DNA of 64,000 nt from Paenibacillus sp. (GCA_031180825.1 JAPSLM010000002.1:372001-436000), one strand, 5' to 3'; positions 26,110-35,794 are shown, numbered from the stretch's first letter. Program-made: numbers and translations. Notes: a model not told the origin generated them from the sequence alone.

Positions 26110-26364
26110 CGATTTCCTTCGGGCGCAAGGGGCAAAACGCTGTCCCGGGCAAGTTCCTTCCGGCTCCGCCGCTATTCCTCTTGTCTTTTCCCCCGCCGGC
26201 ATGGCATACTCCAAATATACCCAATTCATTAGACGAATTTATCCCTCTGTTGTATAAATCGAACCCTGCCGTGCGCGGCGGGGCGCTACTATAATCGAGA
26301 GTGGATAACTGGCGGTTCCCGGAGGAGGGGTACGGATGATAACCAAACGCGCACCGCTGCCGTT
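26092..26364 (+). repeat. Direct repeat, right copy
   Basis: This copy covers the last codons of the CbrC gene, the intergenic region and the start of the solute-binding protein gene. It retains the promoter and ribosome site that the left copy (25154-25379) has lost. Confidence 0.85.
26290..26295 (+). promoter_or_regulatory. -10 box of the solute-binding protein operon
   Basis: Perfect TATAAT, 41 bases before the ATG at 26336, with GGAGGAGG as ribosome site. No good -35 is seen, which would fit activator dependence. Confidence 0.45.
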
Positions 26365-27658
26365 GGCCTCGCTGCTGCTCTGCTCGGGGGTTGTCGCCGG
26401 GTGCGGTCAGGTGAATGCGCCGACCCCTGCGGGAGGCGATCAGCGGCAAGTGAAGCCGTTTACAATTTCGCTGCGGCACACTCAGGTCCGCGACGATGCC
26501 AGGCTCAAGCTGAAGCTGCTGGAAGACGTGGCCAAAGGGATGGAAGCCGCCGTCCCCGGGCTGACGGTAGAATTGGAGGGCATCGAAGACAAGGTCAACC
26601 GCTTCGAAAAGCTTCCGGCCGAGATGGCCGCGGGCTCGCCGCCCAAAATATTCGATTTATTCGGCGGTTCGGATACGCAGAAATATGTCAAAGCCGGCCG
26701 GCTGCTGGATTTGACCCCGATCCTGGAGGAGCTGAAGCTCAAGGACCGCTTTTTCGATTTGGACGAGTTCACGGTTGACGGTAAAATTTACGGACTGCCG
26801 ACGGCGTCCTTCGTCGAAGGCGTGTACTACAACAAGAAAATATTTAAGGAGCTGGGAGTAGAAGTACCCAAAACATGGGAGGAGCTCATTGCGATCGCGG
26901 AGAAGGCGAAGGAGAACGGCATTACGCCGTTTGCGCTTGCCGCGGCTGACGGCTGGGTGATCAACATGCTGATGAACACGCTGTGGGTGCGCACGGCCGG
27001 CCCCGATTCCGTCCAAGGCTTCGTCAGCGGATCGCGCAAATGGACCGATCCCGACGTGCTCGACGGCTTCAAGCGCTATGAGCTGCTTGTCAAAAGGGGC
27101 TATTTCCCGGAAGGCAGCCTTGGTCTTAAATATGCGGAGCAGCAGTACAAGTTCCGTGCGGGCAACGCGGCGATGCTGTTCGACGGGAGCTGGGCGAGCG
27201 GAGCGATTGCCGATCCTCAGTGGTCGAAGATCGCCAACGACGTCGGCTTCTTCAACTTCCCGGACACGGGAGGGAAGGGCGACGGCTGGATTAACGGCAG
27301 CTACTCGAACGGCTACGGCTTCGCGGCGAACCTCAGCGACCAGGAGAAGGAAGCCGCCAAAGCGTTCATCCGCATTATGTACAGCGACGAAATGCAGCGG
27401 CGCCAATTAAAAGAAACCGGCGTCCTTCCCGCCATGAAGCTGATCGATCAGTCGGGCTTTTATCCGATTGTCGACGAAATCATGAAGACGACCCGCTTCA
27501 AGCAGTTTCCGGCGTTCGATGCGGTCGTTCAGGCCAAAGTCCGCGAAGCGCTCGAAACCGCGATGCAGGAGCTGGTCGGCGGCAAGCTGACGGCGGAGCA
27601 GGTGGTGGAGAAGCTTCAGCGGGTGCAGGAAGCCGCAAACAAAGAAGCGAAGAGATGA
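26336..27658 (+). CDS. ABC-type sugar-binding lipoprotein (SBP family 1)
   Basis: A 440-residue extracellular solute-binding protein. The signal peptide ends in lipobox VAGC (Cys23). Family-1 features include DLFGGSDTQKYVKAGRLLDL, YGLPTASFVEGVYYNKKIF, LGVEVPKTWEELIAIAEKAK, AAMLFDGSW and a C-terminal helix bundle. It would capture an oligosaccharide at the cell surface. No permease genes follow; instead a YesM-type sensor kinase starts 70 bases downstream. It may either work with permeases encoded elsewhere or deliver the ligand to the sensor. Confidence 0.88.
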   Translation: MITKRAPLPLASLLLCSGVVAGCGQVNAPTPAGGDQRQVKPFTISLRHTQVRDDARLKLKLLEDVAKGMEAAVPGLTVELEGIEDKVNRFEKLPAEMAAGSPPKIFDLFGGSDTQKYVKAGRLLDLTPILEELKLKDRFFDLDEFTVDGKIYGLPTASFVEGVYYNKKIFKELGVEVPKTWEELIAIAEKAKENGITPFALAAADGWVINMLMNTLWVRTAGPDSVQGFVSGSRKWTDPDVLDGFKRYELLVKRGYFPEGSLGLKYAEQQYKFRAGNAAMLFDGSWASGAIADPQWSKIANDVGFFNFPDTGGKGDGWINGSYSNGYGFAANLSDQEKEAAKAFIRIMYSDEMQRRQLKETGVLPAMKLIDQSGFYPIVDEIMKTTRFKQFPAFDAVVQAKVREALETAMQELVGGKLTAEQVVEKLQRVQEAANKEAKR

Positions 27659-27727
27659 GGCGGTTCGCCGGAAGAATGCAGCTCGGCGGCGAACCCTTCG
27701 GCATAAGAAAGGAACGACAGGCATTTG

Positions 27728-29551
27728 ATGAATCTTCGGAAAAAGGTGTTTTTGGGGTTCATGGCGTTTATCGTGGCGCCGCTGTTTGTGCTCGGAACGA
27801 TCACTTATTTGCTGTCGCAGAACATCATCCAGCAAAACTATGCGGAGCAGTCCGAATTTACGCTGAAGGCCGTCGGCCGCAATATTACGTACGTGCTGAA
27901 GGAAGCGAACTATTTCTCCCAAGCGTCGATGCAGCGGGAAGACATCCAGCGGATGCTGGGAGCCAAAGACGGCGTCGATGCCGTCACCCTGACCGAATAT
28001 GACCGTTTGCTGCAGCGAACGTTTCTTTCTTACACGCCGGCTTACTCGGTGACTTTGTACGATTTTGACCGGCAGTCGTTCAGTCAGGGGAAGATCGGCT
28101 ACAGGCCGCTTTCCTTCGCCGAGCTTGCCAAGCTGCCCGTGTTCGGAGAAGTGATGGCCTTGAACGGCGTGCCCCGCTGGATCGGCCCGCACGAATTCGA
28201 GAATTGGACCGGCAATAAGCCGTTATTTACGATGATTCGCGTGATCAACGACACATATACGCTCGACAACCGCGGGATTTTGCTGCAGCAATTTCAATTC
28301 AACGAGCTGAACCGCATTTTCAACTATTTCGGCACCAGCCACAGCAGCGACGTCCGGTTCATGATCGTCAATCAGGACGGGCTGATCATGGTAGATAACA
28401 AGGATAAGCTCTCGGGGGAAACGCTTTCATCGCACATCGACGGCACGATCCATTTGGGCGGGGAATACGAGAGCGGCAAAATGAAGTTCGAGGGCGTCGA
28501 AAGCATCGTCTCGGTGCATCATTTGAATTTGGATGAATTCGGAAAAATGAACTGGAGCGTCGTCTCCGTCACGCCTTGGGCGTATTTGTCCGGCCGCTCG
28601 ATTCAGGTGATCCAATGGATCGGCGCGATAACGATCTTGTCCCTGCTCAGCGCGCTGCTGTTTAATATGCTGTTCGTCGGCCGCGTGATCCGCTTTATTT
28701 TGTACATTGTGAATTCCATGAAAAAGGTGGAGATCGGCGATCTTGGCATCCGCGTCGAAGCGAATAGCAAGGATGAGACCAGCGCGCTCGCCCGCGGCTT
28801 CAACAGCCTGGTCGAGCGAATCAGTACGCTGCTGGAGGAAGTGAAGCGGGAGCAGGAGCGGAAAAACAAAGCGGAGCTGATGCTGATGCAGGCACAGATC
28901 AAGCCGCATTTTCTGTTCAATACGCTGGAGTCGATCAATGCGCTTGCCGCGCAAAACGAAGGCCGCAAGGTGAGCAGGATGGTGCAGCGGCTGGGGACGA
29001 TTTTGCGCGTCAGCTTTTACTATAAAGAGGAAATTCCCCTATCGATGGAAATCGATCATGTGCGCAATTATTTGGAGATTCAGAAATACCGTTTCGAAGA
29101 TTTGTTCGAATATGAGATCGACGTGCCGCCTGCGTTGGCTTTGACCCCGATTTTGAAGCTGACGCTGCAGCCGCTGCTGGAGAACAGCATTCAGCACGGC
29201 TTCGAGGGGATGGAGAGCGGTGCAGAAGCCGGCGGTTCCGAGCGGCAGAAGGGCTTTTTGTGGATTGCCGCGGAAGAGACGAAGGATGCCGTCGTGCTGT
29301 GGGTTAAGGACAACGGGGCCGGTATCCCGGAAGATGTGCTGCTCCGTCTGCATGGCACGCCGGGGAGCAGGCCCGTCGGGGCGGCGGAAGCGGATGTCCC
29401 GCTGCCGGAGGAGCGGATCGGGCTTGGCATTCCGAATGTGGCGGATCGCTTGCGCATCCATTACGGCAGCCGCTACGGCATGATGATTTGCAGCCGGCCG
29501 GGCTTCGGCACGGTTATTCGCTGCACGATACCAAAACGAACAACTGGGTGA
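27728..29551 (+). CDS. YesM-type sensor histidine kinase
   Basis: A 607-residue kinase with an N-terminal membrane helix (LGFMAFIVAPLFVLGTITYL), a ~240-residue extracellular sensor part, a second helix near residue 300 (AITILSLLSALLFNMLF), a HAMP linker, and the His_kinase domain with QIKPHFLFNTLESINALA containing the phospho-acceptor His. The ATPase domain has LQPLLENSIQHGF (N box), DNGAGIP (G1) and GLGIPNVADRL (G2). ATG at 27728 was chosen; TTG at 27725 is better spaced from AAGGAA and possible. It lies six bases before its response regulator. Confidence 0.9.
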   Translation: MNLRKKVFLGFMAFIVAPLFVLGTITYLLSQNIIQQNYAEQSEFTLKAVGRNITYVLKEANYFSQASMQREDIQRMLGAKDGVDAVTLTEYDRLLQRTFLSYTPAYSVTLYDFDRQSFSQGKIGYRPLSFAELAKLPVFGEVMALNGVPRWIGPHEFENWTGNKPLFTMIRVINDTYTLDNRGILLQQFQFNELNRIFNYFGTSHSSDVRFMIVNQDGLIMVDNKDKLSGETLSSHIDGTIHLGGEYESGKMKFEGVESIVSVHHLNLDEFGKMNWSVVSVTPWAYLSGRSIQVIQWIGAITILSLLSALLFNMLFVGRVIRFILYIVNSMKKVEIGDLGIRVEANSKDETSALARGFNSLVERISTLLEEVKREQERKNKAELMLMQAQIKPHFLFNTLESINALAAQNEGRKVSRMVQRLGTILRVSFYYKEEIPLSMEIDHVRNYLEIQKYRFEDLFEYEIDVPPALALTPILKLTLQPLLENSIQHGFEGMESGAEAGGSERQKGFLWIAAEETKDAVVLWVKDNGAGIPEDVLLRLHGTPGSRPVGAAEADVPLPEERIGLGIPNVADRLRIHYGSRYGMMICSRPGFGTVIRCTIPKRTTG

Positions 29552-29557
29552 TACGCG

Positions 29558-31210
29558 ATGAAAATCAAAGCCATGCTGGTGGACGACGAAATCAACATCG
29601 TCCGCAATCTGGAGAAGGTCATTCCCTGGGAAGCGATGAACATCGAGCTGATCGGCACGGCAGCCAACGGGGCCAAGGCGCTCGATCTGGCCCGCGAAGG
29701 GAAGCCAGATCTCATCTTGACGGATATCCGCATGCCGGTCATGGACGGCATCGAGCTGCTGCGGGAGCTGAGACAGTCCGGCTACGAGGGCGAAATTATT
29801 ATGCTGACGGGCTTCCAGGAATTCGACTACGCCCGTTCCGCCGTCAAGTATGGTGCGCGCGACTATATCCTGAAGCCGATCGATTACGAAGAGCTGCAGC
29901 TCGTTATCGAGCGAACCGCCGCCGGGATCCGCGAAATCAAGATCAACGAGCTGAAGGAAACGGCCAAATGGCGGGAGCTGTCCGAGCTCGCTTACGAGAA
30001 AATTTTGCTCGATCTGCTGATGGATTATACGTCGTTTCCACTGCACCGGCTTCGCGAAGAGGGAGACCGCTCCTGGCTCGACCAGCGCTACTGGATGCTG
30101 CTCGTCGATCTGGACGATTATTCGCAGATTGCGCGGCAGGACGAGCGGGAGCGCAAGCTGGTGCATTTTGCCGTGCGCAACGTGCTGCAGGACGCGCTCA
30201 GCCCGGAGCTGGCGGAATACGCGGTGCTGCTGACGCGGGAAGGAGAGTGGTGCGTGCTTATTCCGCTTCCGGCGACGGGGCTGCCAGCGGCAGCGATGGC
30301 CGCCTCCGCCCCCCAGCGGCTGAGGGCTTGGTCCGAGCAGGTACAGCAAGCGGTGGAACGTTACGTTAAGCTGTCGGTCAGCATCGGGGTCTACCCGTCG
30401 CCTCTGGAGGCGGAGGAATTGGCGGATGCCTACCGGAAGGTGCAGCGCGGCCTTCAGCTTTCGCTGGAGAACCGGCACATCCTGATCCACGAGCAAACGG
30501 CCGTGACCGATGCGACGGGCAGCTCGTTCTGGGGCTTGGCCGACGGACTTGCCGCCGGATTGACGCAGGGAGACGCCGCCAAGATCGAACAGACGCTCGA
30601 AGAGCTTGGCCGCAGCATCAAGGAGGCCGGCGGACACCATTCGATGCGCGCCGAGCAGATGCTGCATTTTCTGTGCCTGCACTTGCTGCGGGAAATGCGT
30701 TCGGTCGGGCTGCTCGGAAGCTCGCAGGAGCAGACCGTATGGTCCAAACTGGAGGATAGCTTAAACGTGAAGGAACTTGTCGAGTGTATACACCTGCTTA
30801 TTCGGGAATGCCAGCAGGTGAGCACGGGCCGGCGCAAATCGCCCGAGCTGCTGATGGCTTCCGCCCGGGAGTACATTCAGAAGCATGTGGCTCGCGATCT
30901 GGGCGTAGAGGAGCTGGCTCAGCATCTGGGAATCAGCAACAGCTATTTCAGCTTGCTGTTCAAACAGCATCATCAGGAGACGTTCCTTGAATATTTGACG
31001 CGCGAACGGATGGAGCTGGCCAAATCGCTGCTCCTTCACAGCGACAAGAGCGTCACCCAAATCGGCAAGCTGGCGGGCTACGCGGAGCGGCGTTATTTTA
31101 CGAAGGTGTTTCACAAATATGAGGGGATGACCCCGACCGAGTTCCGGGAACGCGCCAAGCCAGGCGCGGCGGAGCTTGAGACAGAGGAGGAAACGGCAGA
31201 TGGTGTCTAA
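29558..31210 (+). CDS. YesN-type response regulator, AraC family
   Basis: A 550-residue regulator. The receiver domain has VDDE, the phospho-acceptor Asp56 in LTDIRMP and Lys106 in ILKPID. A long middle region of ~300 residues follows. Residues ~440-535 are an AraC-type double HTH (ARDLGVEELAQHLGISNSYF and SVTQIGKLAGYAERRYFTKV). Its 3' end overlaps the GH3 gene start by 11 bases. It probably activates carbohydrate genes, including the present operon, in response to the upstream sensor. Confidence 0.92.
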   Translation: MKIKAMLVDDEINIVRNLEKVIPWEAMNIELIGTAANGAKALDLAREGKPDLILTDIRMPVMDGIELLRELRQSGYEGEIIMLTGFQEFDYARSAVKYGARDYILKPIDYEELQLVIERTAAGIREIKINELKETAKWRELSELAYEKILLDLLMDYTSFPLHRLREEGDRSWLDQRYWMLLVDLDDYSQIARQDERERKLVHFAVRNVLQDALSPELAEYAVLLTREGEWCVLIPLPATGLPAAAMAASAPQRLRAWSEQVQQAVERYVKLSVSIGVYPSPLEAEELADAYRKVQRGLQLSLENRHILIHEQTAVTDATGSSFWGLADGLAAGLTQGDAAKIEQTLEELGRSIKEAGGHHSMRAEQMLHFLCLHLLREMRSVGLLGSSQEQTVWSKLEDSLNVKELVECIHLLIRECQQVSTGRRKSPELLMASAREYIQKHVARDLGVEELAQHLGISNSYFSLLFKQHHQETFLEYLTRERMELAKSLLLHSDKSVTQIGKLAGYAERRYFTKVFHKYEGMTPTEFRERAKPGAAELETEEETADGV

Positions 31211-32819
31211 CAAAATTGGGGAGCTGACGCTCCGGCAAAAAATCGGTCAAATGTTGATGTGCGGCTTTCACGGTACGGAGCCTTCGGAAGATATCGAACG
31301 GCTGATCCGGGAGAAGCATCTCGGCGGAATCATTTATTTTCGCCGCAATCTGGTGGAGCCTGCCCAAGTAGCGAAGCTGTCGGCATCGCTGCAGCAGCTG
31401 GCGCTCGCCCACGGAGGCGTGCCGCTGCTGATCGCGATCGATCAGGAGGGCGGGATGGTGACGCGCATCGATCAAGGCATGACGCCGATTCCCGGCAGCA
31501 TGGCGCTGGGGGCGACCGGAGATGCCGAGGCGGCTTACGAAGCGGCCAAGGTCTCAGGCAGCGAACTGAAGGCGATGGGCATCAATATGAACTTCGCGCC
31601 GTGTCTCGATATTAACAACAATCCGCTTAATCCGGTCATTGGCGTCCGTTCGTACGGCGGAGATGCGGAGACGGTCGGCCGTCTCGGCACGGCGGCCGTG
31701 CGGGGCTACCAAGAAGCGGGCATTGCCGCGACGGTGAAGCATTTTCCCGGCCACGGCGATACGGGCGAGGACTCGCATACGGCGCTGCCGGTCGTGCCGC
31801 ATCCGCAGGAGAGGCTGGACCGGCTGGAGCTCGGGCCGTTCCGCCGCGCGGCCGAGCTTGGCGTCGATGCGGTGATGACCGCGCACGTGCTGTTCCCGGC
31901 CGTCGAGCCGGAGCGGCTGCCGGCGACGCTGTCGTCCCGGGTCATTGACGGGCTGCTGCGGCAGGAGCTCGGCTACGCCGGGGTCGTCGTCACCGACTGC
32001 CTGGAGATGAACGCCATAGCCGGGCATTACGGCATTGCCGAGGGCGCAGTGAGGGCCGTGGAGGCGGGGGCCGACCTCGTGCTGGTCAGCCACCGGATCG
32101 AGCGGCAGCAGACGGCGCTGGACGCGCTCGTGCAGGCGGTGGAGAGCGGCCGCATCCGCGAGGAGCGGATCGACCGCTCCGTCGAGCGCCTGCTGGCGCT
32201 CAAGAGCCGCGTCGCTTCGCCGGCAGGCGCCGAAGCGGCTCTGGCGCCGGGCGCGAGCCTGGCGACCGAGGCGTCGCAGCGGCTGGCGGAGCGCATTGCC
32301 GAGCGCAGCGTGACGCTGCTGCGGGGCGAAGCCGAGCTGCCGCTTGATCCGGCGAAGCCGGTGCTCGTCGTCTGGCCGGAGGTGCGGGTCGGCACCGAGG
32401 TCGACGAGGTATTGGCCCGCCGCGAGACGGCAGGCTATTGGCTGGCGCAGCTGAATTACCAGGTGCGCGAGGAGCGGATCGGCGTACAGCCGACGGCGGA
32501 GGAGCAGGCGCACATTGCCGAGCTGGCCCGTGAAGCCGAACAGATCGTGCTGGTAACCTACAACGCCTCGTTCTCGCCCGGGCAGGCGGAGCTTGCCAAA
32601 GCCCTCGCGGCGCTGCCGAAGGCGAAGCTGGTCGTGGCTGCGGCGCGCAATCCGTTCGATATCAACGTCTTGCCCGCGGAAGTAAAAACCTATCTCGCGT
32701 GCTACGAGAATACGCCGTTCGCGATGAAAGCGCTGGCCCGCGTATTGGCCGGCCAGCTATCCGCTCAAGGCAAGCTTCCGGCGCCGCTGGAAGCGTCGAA
32801 GGGTAAAACTTGCTGCTGA
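31200..32819 (+). CDS. Glycoside hydrolase family 3, beta-N-acetylhexosaminidase (NagZ-like)
   Basis: A 539-residue GH3 enzyme. NagZ-type features are AIDQEGGMVTRI, the KHFPGHGDTGEDSH motif whose Asp/His pair is the acid/base in NagZ, and VVTDCLEMNAI with the nucleophile Asp. A C-terminal ~170-residue domain extends beyond the minimal NagZ, as in Bacillus NagZ (YbbD), but it is shorter. No signal peptide is seen, so cytosolic turnover of muropeptides or N-acetylglucosaminides is likely. ATG at 31200 follows GAGGAGG; the TTG at 31176 inside the regulator gene is less likely. Confidence 0.88.
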   Translation: MVSNKIGELTLRQKIGQMLMCGFHGTEPSEDIERLIREKHLGGIIYFRRNLVEPAQVAKLSASLQQLALAHGGVPLLIAIDQEGGMVTRIDQGMTPIPGSMALGATGDAEAAYEAAKVSGSELKAMGINMNFAPCLDINNNPLNPVIGVRSYGGDAETVGRLGTAAVRGYQEAGIAATVKHFPGHGDTGEDSHTALPVVPHPQERLDRLELGPFRRAAELGVDAVMTAHVLFPAVEPERLPATLSSRVIDGLLRQELGYAGVVVTDCLEMNAIAGHYGIAEGAVRAVEAGADLVLVSHRIERQQTALDALVQAVESGRIREERIDRSVERLLALKSRVASPAGAEAALAPGASLATEASQRLAERIAERSVTLLRGEAELPLDPAKPVLVVWPEVRVGTEVDEVLARRETAGYWLAQLNYQVREERIGVQPTAEEQAHIAELAREAEQIVLVTYNASFSPGQAELAKALAALPKAKLVVAAARNPFDINVLPAEVKTYLACYENTPFAMKALARVLAGQLSAQGKLPAPLEASKGKTCC

Positions 32820-32845
32820 CTTTTAAGCGTCATACGACTTTTTTT

Positions 32846-32882
32846 ACCTGCGATTCGTAACCATGCGATCGCAGGTTTTTTA
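32846..32882 (+). terminator. Intrinsic terminator after the GH3 gene
   Basis: ACCTGCGAT pairs with ATCGCAGGT (9 bp, 13-base loop), followed by a T run. It ends the operon starting at 26336. Confidence 0.85.
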
Positions 32883-32904
32883 TTTGCTTGGAATCCCGAA
32901 AAAA

Positions 32905-32947
32905 AACAACGTCCGGCCCCCCCTGGAAGGAAGGGTCGAACGTTGTT
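32905..32947 (-). terminator. Intrinsic terminator of the Ig-repeat gene
   Basis: On the minus strand AACAACGT-t-CG-a-CCC pairs with GGG-g-CCG-g-ACGTTGTT, followed by a run of T. It lies 11 bases after the stop. Confidence 0.75.
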
Positions 32948-32957
32948 TTGATGCCGC

Positions 32958-35549
32958 TTAGTTTACGGTCACAAGAATGGTCGTTTTCTTGCTCGCATAG
33001 CCAACGGTGATGGTGGCGCGTCCTTTTTCGGTCGCTTTGATCACTCCGTCCTTCACGTCGGCTACCCGAATGTTGGTCGAACTCCAAAGGCCGGATACGG
33101 TCACGTCCAGATCCGAACCGTCCATAAACGTCGCAATCGCTTTGACGTTCAGCGTTTCGCCCGGCTTCATTTTCGCGGTGACGACATCCGTCTTCAAATA
33201 TTTGAGACGGTCGATGTCGACCGGAATCGAGACGCTTTTGCCATTGAAGGTGGCGGAAATCGAGGCGCTGCCGGAAGCGATCGCCTTTACAAGACCGTTC
33301 TCCACCTCAAGCAATTTGTAGTTGGTCGATTTCCACTGAGCTTGCGACGTCACGTCTTTGGTCGTGCCGTCCGCCATCGTCGCTTTCAACTCAATCTGGA
33401 AGGTGCTTCCCGTTTTCATCGGAAGATAGCGCTTGTTCGGCACGAGGTCCGTCACGGAACCGATGTCGACCGGAATCGAGACGGATTTTCCGCCGAATTT
33501 GGCTGTGATGGTCGTTTTCCCCCGGGCTAAGGAGGTCACGACCCCTTTCTCAACCTGCGCAATCGTCGGATTCGCCGAGGTCCATTCCGCCGTGCCTTCC
33601 ACATCCTCCGGCTTGCCGTTGGCATCGATGGAAGTCAGCTTGATCGTGCGGGTTTCGCCCAAGTCCATTTGAATGGATGCCGGGCTTGCTTTCAGCGTGC
33701 TGGCCATATCGACTTGCACGGTAATCGTTACGGTTTTCGTATCGACTTTCGCGGTGATCGTCGTTTCGCCCGAAGCCAGCGCTTTGATCGTGCCTTCGCT
33801 GACCGAAGCGACCGCCGGATTGGAGCTTGTCCATTCCGCGTCCTGCGCGACGTCGTTCGTCTTGCCGTCCGTATACGTCGCATTCAATTTGACGGTCTGG
33901 ACATCGCCTTTTTTCAGAACAAGGCTGGTTGCGTCGGCGGTCAACGTTTTCAATACGCCGACGGACACTTGGATCGTCGTCGAACGATTGCCGAACTTCG
34001 CGGTAATCGTGGCGGTACCCGTGCCGATCCCCGTAATCATCCCGCCGCGCACTTCGGCGATTTGGTCGTTCGAGGACGTCCACTCGGCTTTTTTCTCAAG
34101 ACCGTCTTCATTGACACCGTCCGGATAGACGGCTTTCAGCGTAATTTGCTCCGAATCTCCGATTTGGAAATTCACTTTTTTGCTGCTGGGCACAAGGACG
34201 TTAGGGATGTCGACCAGCACCTTGGCGGTCACGGTTTTTTCGCCGTACTGGGCTGTAATTGTCGCTTCGCCCGCCTTTACGGCCGTTACTTTGCCGTTGA
34301 TGACGCTGGCGATCGTTTCCTTGTCGGAGGTCCACTTCGCTTGGCTGGTCACATCTTCGCTGCTGCCGTCGCCGTAGGTGGCGTCGAGCGTGAGCTGCTC
34401 CGATTTGCCCGAATTCAAAGTAATCGTGTCTTTGCTCAGCTCCAGGCGGCGGGGAACGTCTACGTCGACGACTACGGTCACGGTTTTCTCGCCGTATTTG
34501 GCTGTGACGGTCGCTTCGCCCGTTTTGTTGGCGCTGATTTTGCCTTTGACGACATAAACGATCGTATCGTCGGAGGACGACCATTCGGCGCGATCGGTAA
34601 TATCTTCCGTATTTCCGTTCGGATAGGTGGCGGTCAATTTCAACTGCTCGGTCGTGCTTTTCTTCATAAGAAGGTTCTGCTTGTTCAGATCGAGCTTGAT
34701 GGCGTTATCGACATCCACTTTAATTTTGGCTGTCTTCGTTCCGTAGGAGGCGGTAATGTTCGCCTGACCCGGACCGTAACCGGTGATTTTGCCTTTAAGG
34801 GCATCGGCGACATCCGCGTTGTCGGACGTCCACTCGGCGCTCTCCGTCACATCTTCCGTCGTTCCGTCGGGATACGTGGCAAGCAGGCGGATGGTTTCCG
34901 ACTGGTTCAGCAGCAGCGAAACCCGGGATTTGTCGGCATCGACGCGCTTGACTACTTCGACGGTCAGCGGGATCGATACCGATTGATTGCCGAACTTCGC
35001 CGTAATGGTGCCGGAGCCGGAGCCTTGGGCGGTCACCTTTCCGTTAAAGACGGTAGCAATCGTGCCGTGATCGATCGTCCATTCCGCTTTCGCGGTCACA
35101 TCTTCCGACGATCCGTCGTCGTAATAAGCCTTCAGAGTAATTTGTTCCGATTGGTCTTTGCGCAAATCCATTTTTTGCTTGTCATTGATAAGCGATTTGA
35201 CGCGCTTCGTCACTTTTACCTTAACGGGAACTTGCTCCGTCATATATTTGGCCGTAATGATAACGTCGCCTTCCGCTTTGGCCGTGATGACACCGGCATA
35301 CACCGAAGCAATATTCGCGTCTTCGGAATTCCATTCGGTTTTGATCGTTACCGTTTCCGTCTTTCCATTGTCGTAAATCGCAGTGGCTGTCAGGTTGGCG
35401 GTGCTGCCTACGTCCAGCGAAACTTCGTTTTTGTTCAAAACCAGTTTCGTGATAACATCCGCGGCCGATGCGCTCATGACGCCAAAGCTGCATGTGCTCA
35501 AGACGACGGTAAGCAACAACAAGAACACTTTTTGCATTCTAAAGCGCAA
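32958..35549 (-). CDS. Secreted protein of ten bacterial Ig-like (Big_2) repeats
   Basis: The 863-residue product starts with a signal peptide (VFLLLLTVVLSTCSFGVMSA) and then consists wholly of ten Ig-like repeats of ~84 residues. Each has an L/K-x-L-x-x-G-x-x-x-x-x-L-x-A-T/xYxDG block, D-V-T, E-W-x-S-x-x-x-x-I-A-x-V, G-x-I/V-T-A and T-I-T-A-K-x-G-x-K. There is no LPxTG, S-layer homology domain or enzyme domain, so it is either free or held by other surface proteins. TTG at 35549 is nine bases after AGGAG; the next ATG (35537) is 21 away. Adhesion or matrix role is inferred. Confidence 0.85.
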   Translation of the reverse strand: MRFRMQKVFLLLLTVVLSTCSFGVMSASAADVITKLVLNKNEVSLDVGSTANLTATAIYDNGKTETVTIKTEWNSEDANIASVYAGVITAKAEGDVIITAKYMTEQVPVKVKVTKRVKSLINDKQKMDLRKDQSEQITLKAYYDDGSSEDVTAKAEWTIDHGTIATVFNGKVTAQGSGSGTITAKFGNQSVSIPLTVEVVKRVDADKSRVSLLLNQSETIRLLATYPDGTTEDVTESAEWTSDNADVADALKGKITGYGPGQANITASYGTKTAKIKVDVDNAIKLDLNKQNLLMKKSTTEQLKLTATYPNGNTEDITDRAEWSSSDDTIVYVVKGKISANKTGEATVTAKYGEKTVTVVVDVDVPRRLELSKDTITLNSGKSEQLTLDATYGDGSSEDVTSQAKWTSDKETIASVINGKVTAVKAGEATITAQYGEKTVTAKVLVDIPNVLVPSSKKVNFQIGDSEQITLKAVYPDGVNEDGLEKKAEWTSSNDQIAEVRGGMITGIGTGTATITAKFGNRSTTIQVSVGVLKTLTADATSLVLKKGDVQTVKLNATYTDGKTNDVAQDAEWTSSNPAVASVSEGTIKALASGETTITAKVDTKTVTITVQVDMASTLKASPASIQMDLGETRTIKLTSIDANGKPEDVEGTAEWTSANPTIAQVEKGVVTSLARGKTTITAKFGGKSVSIPVDIGSVTDLVPNKRYLPMKTGSTFQIELKATMADGTTKDVTSQAQWKSTNYKLLEVENGLVKAIASGSASISATFNGKSVSIPVDIDRLKYLKTDVVTAKMKPGETLNVKAIATFMDGSDLDVTVSGLWSSTNIRVADVKDGVIKATEKGRATITVGYASKKTTILVTVN

Positions 35550-35741
35550 GCTCTTTCACTCCTGTTCCGTTTGTAGTTCGTCTGGTCAGACAATGGTACA
35601 TATATCGGCATATTCGGCCAAAAACTTTAGACTTTTGTTGGATCATGCCGCCTTATTTCTTGTACCTTTATGAGCGGGGGACGATTTCCCGGAAAATAAC
35701 GAATCGGATCGGCCCCGGGAGGAACATTTTTACGGACGCTA

Positions 35742-35774
35742 AAAAGCCGTACCGAATCGTGTTCGGCACGGCTT
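35742..35774 (-). terminator. Intrinsic terminator of the gbsR-like gene
   Basis: AAGCCGTgCCGAA pairs with TTCGGtACGGCTT around a short loop; on the minus strand T residues follow. The remaining sequence up to the Ig-repeat gene shows no gene. Confidence 0.8.
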
Positions 35775-35794
35775 ACTAACCTATACGCGTATTA

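Noticed and set aside
32958-35549. Repeated blocks as a possible CRISPR or tandem-repeat array
   Set aside because: The ~250-base periodicity encodes Ig-like domains in one open frame and is diverged at the DNA level; there are no short identical repeats with spacers.
33669-35576. 635-residue plus-strand ORF opposite the Ig-repeat gene
   Set aside because: It mirrors the DNA repeats of the minus-strand gene; the minus strand has a signal peptide, recognised domains and a terminator.
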